NCBI RefSeq assembly: GCF_005503555.1
Contig: NZ_SCNG01000009.1
Location: 1 to 64,000, forward strand
From: Rudaea sp. 3F27F6
GTDB lineage: Bacteria > Pseudomonadota > Gammaproteobacteria > Xanthomonadales > Rhodanobacteraceae
DNA length: 64,000 nucleotides
Direction of reading: 5' to 3'
Part shown: piece after piece, positions 58,401 to 64,000 of the stretch
Layout: each line of letters starts with the position of its first letter
Position numbering within the stretch: position 1 is the first letter of the stretch
Notes under the pieces: model-generated
Database searches by the model: none
Seen by the model: only the letters and a program-made list of their open reading frames with translations
What the model was told of the DNA's origin: nothing
Position numbers and translations under genes: made by a program

Positions 58401-60538
58401 GCGACGCCGGTGACGCTTTCCGAGAAGATCACCGTGTACGAGATCGTCACGCTCGTCGGCGGCGGCGAGCCGACCAGCGTGATTGCCGTCGCCGCCGGCG
58501 GCGTGCCGTCGAGCGTGATGCCGGCGAGCGAGAGCGCATTGTTCAAGGCCAATACCGCGGCGGCGGCGTTGCCCGCATCGGCGATGCCGCCGCCGTTGGC
58601 ATCGATGCTGCCGGCCAAGGTGACGCCGCTGGTGTTGTTGGCAATGCCGCTGGCGACCGTGTAGCGGAAAAGCAGGTCGGCGGTGCCGCTGCCGGAAACG
58701 TAGTTCGCATACTGCGTGCCCGTGACCGGCACGCTCAGCGCGAGCCGCGGCGTTCCGGTCACCGTCACCGATTTGCTGAAATGCACGGTGAAGTCGAGCG
58801 GCTTGCCGATGCCGTAGAGGCCCGCGGCGGGGCCGTTCACCGAGGACACGGCCGGTGGAGGCGGCGCCACGTTCAACATCAGCTTGGTGCCCTGAACGCT
58901 CAAGGTGTAGAAATAACTTCCGCTCGGGCTAGTGGCCAGAGCGAAGTTCGCTGCGCTGATTCCGCTCGGTGTCGCGCCGGTGAAATCGATCAGTGTGTAG
59001 TTGCCGTAGCCGAAGCCGCCGCTGTCGGTGACGTTGATCTTGATGCCGCTTGCGGCGCTGAACGTGCCGCTGCTGACGCGTACGAGATCGCTCGTCGTGC
59101 CGAGTTCGAGATCGAGCATCGCGCCGCCGTTGAGAGTCAGTCCGTTGGTGAACGTCAACGTGCCGGGAGAATTGCCGGGCGCGAGGTGGCCGTTGTTCTG
59201 GATCGTCGCCAAGCCGTTGACGCGACCGCTGCCGCCGAGCGTCGCGTTGGCGGCAACCGCGAGCGTGCCGCTGCCGACCGCGCCGTTCACACGCAGCGTG
59301 CCCCCGTTGACGCTGGTCGTGCCGGTGTAGGTGTGGGTGCCGCTGAGGATCAGCGTGCCGCCGCCGATCTTGACCAAGGATCCCGAACCGCCCATCGCGC
59401 CAGAATACGTGGTGTTCGCACCGTTGTTGCCCGCGGCGAGCGCGACCGCGGTGCCGTCGGTGTTCTGCAGGGTGAAGTTTTGCGAGCCGGAAAGGCCGCC
59501 GAGCGTCGCGCTGGTGATCGCACTGAACGAGAGCGGGCCGCCGCTCAGCACGGCCGTACTGTTCACGAGCGCATTCACGTTGGCCAGCATCAGCGTGCCG
59601 GCTTCGACGTTGCTGTTGCCGGTGTAGGCGTTGCCGGCGCTCAAGGTCAGCGTGCCGGCACCGCGTTTGGTCACGCCGCCGCCGGTGATCGCCGGCGATA
59701 TCTGACTGCCCGTGGAGAACGCCACGGGCAGCGGCTGCTGGATGCCCATGTTGCGCCCGTTCGTGTCAAAGATCGCGCCGCCCGCGTCGATCGCAAGCAC
59801 GGTGTTGTTGTAACGCCTGTTCCAGCCGTTGTTGAAATTGATCCAGTTGGGATTGTCCGTGGTCCCCGCGCGCAGCGTGCCGCCGTTGAAATGCAGCTCC
59901 GCGATCGTCTGCTGGCCGACGTTGTCGCCGTTGCGGTCGATTTCGCTCGTGGTCAGCGTGCCGCCGTTGAGATAGAGATAGGCCTTGGCATTCGTCGTGC
60001 CGTCCTCGACCAGATTGACGTTGCCGCTGACATTGAGATTGCCGCCCGAGAGTGTGTAGACGCCGGTGTTGCCGGTGTAGATGGCAAATCGGAGTTTGCC
60101 GCCCGCGTTCATCGTGCCGCCGGACTGATTGAAATACGAGGTGACCGCGCCGCTGCTCCAGATGCTGATGATGAGGTCGCCGGTAAGCGTGGTCGTACCG
60201 CCGCTCATGTTGTAGGTGACGCTGTTCCACAAACCGAGTCTCTTGGCGAGGACGGTACCGCCGAGCTGGGTGATCGTCGGCGACCCGGCCGCCGTGCTCA
60301 TCAGGTCGATCGAGTTCCAGCTGCGGTAGTCGTAGGTATTCGGGTCCGTATACGTGCGGTTGTAAAGAATCTCGCAGTCGGCCGCCGGGGTGTCGCACAT
60401 GGCCGCGAAAACCGACGACATCGGCGCAAATGCGAGTGCCGCCAATAGGCCGGCACCGATTGCGGAACGGCGGCGGGCGAACGAAATTCGCGCCGGCAAG
60501 AACCGATGCGTAGTCGGCGGACTTTCCGTAAGAAACAT
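52472..60538 (-). CDS. giant Ig-repeat surface protein with IPTL-CTERM-like tail
   Basis: A protein of about 2690 residues from ATG 60538. It has a signal peptide (AIGAGLLAALAFAPMSSVFA), PATR beta-strand repeats (GTLILSGTHTYTGTTSVNGG), a right-handed beta-helix 'choice-of-anchor Q' section (SVIDGFVITAGDAG; GNVACSNAVAGDPKLGTLGN), one InlB-like domain, YDG/MBG domains (QNKPYDGTATATLSGGTLVG) and about ten Big_3-type Ig repeats (GQSVTFTATVSLPSGNSGTA). It ends PVPAPLLDRWAMLTL plus a short basic tail, the IPTL-CTERM sorting pattern. No autotransporter barrel is present. A GTG at 60715 with AGGGG before it would add 59 residues. Confidence 0.85.
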   Translation of the reverse strand: MFLTESPPTTHRFLPARISFARRRSAIGAGLLAALAFAPMSSVFAAMCDTPAADCEILYNRTYTDPNTYDYRSWNSIDLMSTAAGSPTITQLGGTVLAKRLGLWNSVTYNMSGGTTTLTGDLIISIWSSGAVTSYFNQSGGTMNAGGKLRFAIYTGNTGVYTLSGGNLNVSGNVNLVEDGTTNAKAYLYLNGGTLTTSEIDRNGDNVGQQTIAELHFNGGTLRAGTTDNPNWINFNNGWNRRYNNTVLAIDAGGAIFDTNGRNMGIQQPLPVAFSTGSQISPAITGGGVTKRGAGTLTLSAGNAYTGNSNVEAGTLMLANVNALVNSTAVLSGGPLSFSAITSATLGGLSGSQNFTLQNTDGTAVALAAGNNGANTTYSGAMGGSGSLVKIGGGTLILSGTHTYTGTTSVNGGTLRVNGAVGSGTLAVAANATLGGSGRVNGLATIQNNGHLAPGNSPGTLTFTNGLTLNGGAMLDLELGTTSDLVRVSSGTFSAASGIKINVTDSGGFGYGNYTLIDFTGATPSGISAANFALATSPSGSYFYTLSVQGTKLMLNVAPPPPAVSSVNGPAAGLYGIGKPLDFTVHFSKSVTVTGTPRLALSVPVTGTQYANYVSGSGTADLLFRYTVASGIANNTSGVTLAGSIDANGGGIADAGNAAAAVLALNNALSLAGITLDGTPPAATAITLVGSPPPTSVTISYTVIFSESVTGVAAGAFTVETVDGTATGQLGAVSGSGGTYTVVVTRIGGIGHLFLTLKNSGTGITDLAGNAISGGFRTGDQFQANVQRRCYVSKTAAGTNDGTSWTNAYTDLQSAVRDIGCIEIWTAKGVYKPGSATSDSFQPRAGVKLYGGFAGTETSLDQRTSSVIAANPTVLSGDIDSNDTTDANGVVLDAAQIAGSNSANVILMNNGGAAGYGADSVIDGFVITAGDAGLGGLGGGLRCDASASQPSCSFTLSNLIFSGNRAGGGGALSLTSIGGPANAVVSKTLFRGNRAAGGGGSGGALSLAAPVAGGTVSPAFSNVIFTGNVAPNYGGAIDLNAGQGSITPTFDNATFTGNSSGASRGGAISSEAFGSSGIAKATLNNSILWGDTVNAGDPEIVVTSRGAVALDHSIVQGGCPGGNVACSNAVAGDPKLGTLGNNGGAVPSLLPGSGSAAIDAGTCVLADDIRGVARPQGVGCDIGAVELRLSVLTAIVAGSGNVSAGASPVPMTGGITNCSGTCTAAYNAETPPTVTLTATPNAQQYFSAWSGDCSGTNPVVTVAMTAARTCTATFVAKLTQTALVLSSGSSPSAYGTPLSFTATVAAVAPATQTPTGNVSFYDGTTLLGTHALNGAGIATFTTSALNAGTHSITAQYGGDANYGAAAQPSSAALTQIVSVITPTITWSAPGAIVYGTPLGAAQLNATATYNGNPVPGTFIYTPLAGSVLLAGNAQTLAVTFNPIDTTNYTSAAASVQINVTRAPLTVTGTNAQNKPYDGTATATLSGGTLVGVIPVDASNVSLTQAGSFAQANVGTAIAVTANDSIGGSAAVNYTLTQPTGLSANITALTLTYKATAATIAYGTTPSGLSGTLSGFISGESQATATTGTLSFTTTATASSAPGSYAIDGGGLSANHGNYSFAQDAGNATALTISAAATSTTLTSSPTSAVYGQSVTFTATVSLPSGNSGTAVGKVEFIEGANPLPSGCATAVTVSGGVATCTTQALSVGSHHVVATFTPIDGNTSVSAASTDVSVSAAATTTTITNTQPWTVSLGASTTVNVTVTANAPGSGTPTGTVTVSNGGSGSGDHCTITLPATSCTLTPSSAGTKTVTATYTPDAASSTNFTGSNASASLGVNASQPGTTLISSVNPSVFGQGVTLTGTVTPAAGGVTPTGKVQFFIDGETEICADSTLSATGTANSVNATCTVPQADLSVGDHALRFQYEGDANNTPSTATLLDGTQQTIPQTVHVAQTTTTVTAPASIVLGNPVTIGVNVSANAPGAGIPSGEVAVNVQGQICSVVLDATGAGNCTLAPQAPAGSKTITASYAGSTNFAASSGTASLQVGAAATTTTLTASSATTVYGQSVTFTANVSATEGIVLSGTLAFRDGTNVLAGCGTVPVASGSAQCTSTSLSVSAHTITATYTPTDANTAGSSATTGVTVGKAATITSLSAPPSITLGNPVVVTATVAVGEPGAGTLSGSIAVSDGDSGTGDHCTITLPATSCPLTPSSAGSKTLTAVYSPDTAASVNFTGSSAKPLGLIVGAASPGMNLVSSVNPSTYGQSVTFTATVTPPAGGVIPTGSVVFSDGETLLCAAVNLVAGTSNATAICTTSTLSVGTHVITARYAGDANNQSSSAVVSQVVNKADQTLTFPVQTTPSRTFTVNGTFAIAPLATSTTPNSGQPIVYASKTAPVCSVAGTTVTMLTAGTCTIAADQAGDQHYNAANEVTQSIVIGSAASAITLTASTTTAAVDAAVTLNVTVSGQAPTGTVTINDGGTVLCSQVNLTTVGNTATASCTTSFATAGNHVLTATYAGDANNTTKDSASVTISVGLKCTTMSLTATPDNITAGQSLTLTAAVSGCAAPTDTGGAVPSKNGTIVEAGSTAAVAAALTGMVTFYDGATTLSAVAIDANGNATLSLSTLSAGTHTLRAAYAGDRAFATAQAQAVVVVAAPPVRPVPAPLLDRWAMLTLIGLIAAVMLTRQRRT
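53910..53959 (-). repeat. intragenic Ig-domain repeat, copy 1
   Basis: A 50-base segment coding for the GDHCTITLPATSC region of an Ig-like domain. It matches 55131-55180 at 47 of 50 positions, 1221 bases (407 codons) away, so a multi-domain unit was duplicated recently enough to keep DNA identity. Confidence 0.8.
55131..55180 (-). repeat. intragenic Ig-domain repeat, copy 2
   Basis: Second copy of the 50-base Ig-domain segment (partner at 53910-53959), in the same reading frame of the giant surface protein. Confidence 0.8.
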
Positions 60539-61011
60539 GCGAGCGAATGCCGCGCGGAATCCGCGCGCCCCTGTGCAGTGATCGTCCGAGCTTAGTGGAT
60601 GAGCAAAAGACGGCGTACGCCCAAAACTAGGCATATCCGTGTGCCGGGCCGAACTCGGTGCAGGGAAGAGCGCGGCGCGACGAAGCGGCCGGCGGATGGC
60701 AGTCGGATAGAGCACGGTATTCCCCTAAGTTTCCGGCAAACAGTGGCGTCGTCCCGGTATTCGTAATTCGGGGCAGCCGGGGATCATCGAGACCGAAAAG
60801 TGCAGGCGACTGTGCAGGCGGGCAGGGCTGAAGAGTGCTTCAGGTTCTTTTTTGATCGTACTTCCAGATGGGACTGGGTGCGTCACCATAAAAACCGAAG
60901 TTATCCACGATTAGAAAGCGTTATCGATGGCAAGAAGCGAATCGGACGTTGATGGCGCACTTTGGGATATCCAAGCCATGCCGGGTATCGGGTAGCCGCT
61001 AGAATGGGGCG

Positions 61012-61647
61012 ATGCACACGACCCACCATTCCGTTCGCCGGCTTGCCTGTGGCATCGCCGCAGCTGCCGGCTATGTCGATGCGACCGGCTTCATGGCGAT
61101 GAAGGGATATTTTGTATCGTTTATGAGCGGCAACTCCACGCGTCTATCGGCCGAAGTTGGCACCCTGGATCCCGCCGGTTGGGTGCCTGCGGCCATCATC
61201 GTTGGGTTTGTCGCCGGCGTGGCCGTGGGGGAGGGGCTGGGGATGTCGTTTGGCGCGGGTGCTCGGAGAACTCGATGGGTGCTGCTCCTGGTTTCAGTAC
61301 TGCTTTTGCTGGCGATAGTCGTTTTCGCCAAGTCGCCGACTGTTGGTATGTTCCTGGCCGCCGGCGCGATGGGCACGAGCAACGCTGCATTGGCCGTGAC
61401 GACACGGCTGCCGGTCGGCCTGACTTATATGACCGGCACGCTGGTAGCAATCGGACGGCAAGTTGCGCGACGCCTGCACCGCCAACCTTCAAACGTTTCG
61501 CCCTATTTGCTTCATTGGCTGGCGTTGATCGTCGGCGGCACTCTAGGCGCGGCGGTAGAACTGCGTATGGGAATCGATGGACTGTGGTTGGCTATTATGT
61601 GGTTGGCAATGCTGGCGCTTATGGTTCCGAAGGCTCTCGATCAATAA
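61012..61647 (+). CDS. DUF1275 membrane protein (YoaK-like)
   Basis: A 211-residue inner-membrane protein with about six helices and the DUF1275 opening (ACGIAAAAGYVDATGFMAMK; YFVSFMSGNSTRLSAEVGTL) and GAMGTSNAALAVTTRLPVGL in the middle. The family's transport function is not settled. It stands alone, 473 bases from the divergent giant gene's chosen start. No regulatory site was recognised in that gap beyond AT-rich stretches at 60846-60900. Confidence 0.85.
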   Translation: MHTTHHSVRRLACGIAAAAGYVDATGFMAMKGYFVSFMSGNSTRLSAEVGTLDPAGWVPAAIIVGFVAGVAVGEGLGMSFGAGARRTRWVLLLVSVLLLLAIVVFAKSPTVGMFLAAGAMGTSNAALAVTTRLPVGLTYMTGTLVAIGRQVARRLHRQPSNVSPYLLHWLALIVGGTLGAAVELRMGIDGLWLAIMWLAMLALMVPKALDQ

Positions 61648-62435
61648 GACGCCTTAATGGATTTCACCGCGGCTCAGCGGTGATTTTTCGTCGCCAAATG
61701 AGTTCCGCTGCGCGGAGGCGGGCGAATAGCATTCAGTCGCACTCTCTCTTCCGAAGCGATTTCGAAAGTATTTAGGGTAGATCTCTATCGAACTCACTTG
61801 GGGCGATCAAGGAACACTCGCGATGGTGACGCGTCTCAACCCAAAGAACCGAAGGCTCTGTTATTCGATCGATATTTCCGCATGGAGAAGCGGCTCGCCA
61901 GGACTTCGAGTCGCCATCGTGGAATCGCGCGCAGACATCTTCCGCTAGTAACTCGGCTTTTAAGAGATGCGTTGGTATGCGACGAGTGGTGTGGCGAATT
62001 TCAGCCTCATGCGGAGGGCACGAGAATGTCGCAATGGCTGCTGCGATGCCACCCTTACTCGATACGAGTTCGCGATGAACCTGAGCTTCGGGGCGCATTA
62101 CATTCTTCGCCTCGCCACTCACATCTGCAGGGTAGGCACCAACGTAGACCAACCGAACGAGGCCAAACAAAACAGCAAGTCGCGTGACGTCCCATAACAG
62201 CATGGCTGTAGGTTACAGGCCGAGTGCTTATCGGACGCTTACGCGTAAATTTAAAACGGTACCCCACAAGAAGTAATCGCGACCATCGCCCATTCGCCCA
62301 GGTCACCGCTTAGCAAGAGAACGCCGCCCGCATACATTGCTGGCCTGACCAATCTGGATCGCTATCTCGATACCGCAACGCGAGCGAACATCCTACCCAG
62401 AGCGCTTCCACACATCATGACCATCGCCGCTTGAA
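61648..62435. other. 788-base gap without a confident gene
   Basis: Mixed-composition sequence between the DUF1275 gene and an IS scar. Overlapping frames exist on both strands (minus 61772-62203, 143 codons, starting with a hydrophobic MLLWDVTRLAVLFGLVRLVY; plus 61798-62187). Neither has a family match I recognise or a good ribosome-binding site. It may be decayed coding sequence next to the insertion. Confidence 0.35.
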
Positions 62436-62723
62436 TCAACTTTCGTTCTGGACCAATCCAGTCACCTCGCGCAGGATCTGATTGTCGATCACGGCATCGG
62501 ACAACGCGCGCCTAAGTCGCGCATTCTCTTGTTCCAGATCCTTCAGTCGCTTGGCCTGATCGACTTTCAGGCCACCGTATTTCTTGCGCCAACGATAGTA
62601 GGTTTGCACAATCACGCCCAATTGGCGGACAAGGTCGTCAACGGTGCGCCCCTGGGCGGCGAGCACTTCGGCTTCGCGCAGCTTGTGGATCATCTCTTCC
62701 GCGTTGAAACGGTTCTTCGGCAT
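62436..62723 (-). pseudogene. IS3-family orfA remnant
   Basis: Encodes the OrfA helix-turn-helix and leucine zipper of an IS3 transposase (MPKNRFNAEEMIHKLREAEV, YYRWRKKYGGLKVDQAKRLK, LEQENARLRRALSD). The end, REVT followed by GLVQNES, departs from the family, so the 3' part has been replaced. No orfB follows on the minus strand. Confidence 0.7.
62442..62454 (+). repeat. 13-base direct repeat, copy 1
   Basis: TTCGTTCTGGACC, also found at 62736-62748. The two copies bracket the orfA remnant and could mark a recombination or an internal IS duplication. Confidence 0.5.
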
Positions 62724-62735
62724 GGCCCAAATCTC

Positions 62736-62748
62736 TTCGTTCTGGACC
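62736..62748 (+). repeat. 13-base direct repeat, copy 2
   Basis: TTCGTTCTGGACC, partner of 62442-62454, placed just outside the orfA start on the minus strand. Confidence 0.5.
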
Positions 62749-62761
62749 GGGATTCCCAAGT

Positions 62762-62910
62762 CAGGTCAACAAGGTCAGCCTCGACTTCTCTCGTCCGGAC
62801 AAGCCGACAGACAACGCGTATATCGAGTCATTCAACGGTTCACTGCGTGTTGCGCGCGTGCCGCATCAAGACCGGCGCAACCGACGCCTACAACGATACA
62901 AGAACCTGAA
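62762..62910 (+). pseudogene. IS3 orfB C-terminal remnant
   Basis: On the plus strand, frame from 62765 reads LDFSRPDKPTDNAYIESFNG, the conserved end of IS3 transposases with the catalytic Glu (codon 62825-62827). The frame then shifts, with a degenerate TDAYNDTRT segment in another frame. It lies head-to-head with the orfA remnant, so the two are not one intact element. Confidence 0.75.
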
Positions 62911-62976
62911 GATCCGCGAAAACCTGAGGCACACCGCGGCATCGAAGGTGGCTCAACTTTGCGTGAAAATCCCGGC

Positions 62977-64000
62977 TCAATGTTCGGCGGAAATCAACGC
63001 GCGGATATCATAGAGCACGTAACTTTCATCGCGCAGGGTGGGTATGTGTGCATTCCCGTCCAATTTTGCGGCGAAGGCAAGCAGTATGCCTCCGACGTCG
63101 CAGTCGGTTTCAGAGTTCGCCGTGATTGGAACGATGAGATACTCGATTCGGTCTCTTACAAGAAAATGAGAAAAGTTCTCCAGCGTGTCGGCTTCTCCGG
63201 GACGCCCCCTAGTGACTTGTGCAATGTCTTCGAATCGTGCGGGCAGACGATAACCCATGACGTCGGAAAATCGGGTGCAACCGACGACTCGCGCGTTGTA
63301 GTTCAAGCTTTCGAGGTGTTGGGCAATCGCGAATATCCCTTGCTCTTTGAAAAGTGACTTCGAGCTATGCCTAAGCTGACGTGGGCTGCGTGTGAAATCC
63401 AGATCTAACGCCCGCGTGCCCGGTGTCCAATCGCCTGTAAGGAAGCTGCACATCGCCTGGCTTAGACAAAAGGTCATCAATGCGATGATGAAGGCCGTGT
63501 GCAACAGTCTGTGGCCACGCAGGCGAAGCCAGGCAGCAGAGAAAGTCAGCAGGAGGGCAGAGGTAACACCCGCGATGAAGTAGTTCCCGTTGCCTCCGCG
63601 AACGTTGGCTCCCGGAAGATTGAAACCCCAGAACAGCATGATTGCGAAGCCGGCCACCATGAGACTCAGGCCGGGCACGCGAATTGCGTAGTCGTCCTTC
63701 GAAATTTGTTGCGGCGTGTGTGTGAGCTGATTTCCCGATGTATTGGCGTACAGCGCAACGTGTGCGAATACCAAGGCCGCCATCCAGAGCCAAACATTGC
63801 CGGTCCAGTTGCCCCATTGTCCCGTCAGCTGCGGACGAAACAAAATATCGACAGCCAACGGGCCGACGTCACTCCAATCTTTCGGCATTACCCAGTGCAT
63901 CGTCCCCGCGGGGAAAAGCAGATCAAAGCCCAAGGTACGCCACAGGTTGAACAACGGATCCGGCCCGATGGTGGGTACACCTGCGAGTATCCAGGTCCGT
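62977..64000 (-). CDS. polytopic membrane protein, 5' end beyond window
   Basis: The frame stays open to the window edge, so only the C-terminal 340 or so residues are seen. About six membrane helices (LWMAALVFAHVALYA, LMVAGFAIMLFWGFNLPG, YFIAGVTSALLLTFSAAWL, TAFIIALMTFCLSQ) precede a soluble C-terminal domain of about 110 residues (QHLESLNYNARVVGCTRFSD to RALISAEH). The layout resembles GT-C glycosyltransferase-like or O-antigen-related proteins, but no family is recognised. IS3 remnants lie directly downstream. Confidence 0.7.
   Translation of the reverse strand, partial: RTWILAGVPTIGPDPLFNLWRTLGFDLLFPAGTMHWVMPKDWSDVGPLAVDILFRPQLTGQWGNWTGNVWLWMAALVFAHVALYANTSGNQLTHTPQQISKDDYAIRVPGLSLMVAGFAIMLFWGFNLPGANVRGGNGNYFIAGVTSALLLTFSAAWLRLRGHRLLHTAFIIALMTFCLSQAMCSFLTGDWTPGTRALDLDFTRSPRQLRHSSKSLFKEQGIFAIAQHLESLNYNARVVGCTRFSDVMGYRLPARFEDIAQVTRGRPGEADTLENFSHFLVRDRIEYLIVPITANSETDCDVGGILLAFAAKLDGNAHIPTLRDESYVLYDIRALISAEH

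Noticed and set aside
58283-60448. Plus-strand 721-codon frame opposite the giant Ig-repeat gene
   Set aside because: Antisense shadow of a GC-rich repeat gene: Arg/Ala/Asp-rich and no recognisable domain.

Overview
The window reads as chromosome of a GC-rich gammaproteobacterium, most probably order Xanthomonadales (Lysobacterales), family Rhodanobacteraceae or a close relative. The grounds are the core order ndk-rlmN-pilW-rodZ-yfgM-bamB-der, the PsrA-like TetR regulator, and a giant Ig-repeat protein with an IPTL-CTERM-like tail. No rRNA, tRNA or CRISPR array was seen.

Layout. 1-20 kb is mostly housekeeping: a PsrA-like regulator with its operator; ndk, rlmN, pilW and rodZ; yfgM, bamB and der; molybdenum-cofactor genes mobA, moeA and a rhodanese-MoeB fusion; a GNAT enzyme and a DUF1244 protein; a methyltransferase and folD; a TRAP transporter set (TatT, DctP, DctQ, DctM); and an LTA-synthase-like membrane sulfatase. 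20.2-23.6 kb carries guaB and guaA with a small 2OG-Fe(II) oxygenase-like gene between them. 23.6-26.6 kb is an accessory island: a decayed IS3 element and a lower-GC gene with a PD-(D/E)XK nuclease motif.

26.6-42.3 kb is the most interesting region. A SigK-like ECF sigma factor and RskA-type anti-sigma factor head a minus-strand lipid-modification operon: desaturase, FAD oxidoreductase, DUF1365, two CFA-synthase-like methyltransferases, DUF2878 and DUF1295. Six of its gene junctions are ATGA overlaps. It resembles the Mycobacterium tuberculosis sigK-rskA-ufaA1 locus. Next to it lie a secreted-protein gene (minus strand) and a plus-strand operon of DUF4331 protein, 97-residue-class small secreted protein, TPR protein, HupE/UreJ-like membrane protein and TonB-dependent receptor. 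Three transcription units here (desaturase operon, secreted protein, DUF4331 operon) share the motif TGCATCC-N16-CGTAT at promoter distance. This ties lipid remodelling and a putative envelope or metal-uptake system into one proposed sigma regulon.

43-60.7 kb holds two giant minus-strand surface or secreted proteins: a 2827-residue RHS/Tc-like polymorphic toxin with a type-30-like tip and no visible immunity gene, and an Ig-repeat adhesin-like protein of about 2690 residues. 61-64 kb has a DUF1275 membrane protein, IS3 scars, and a membrane protein cut by the window end.

Calls rest on reading of sequence and recalled family motifs. No database search was run.
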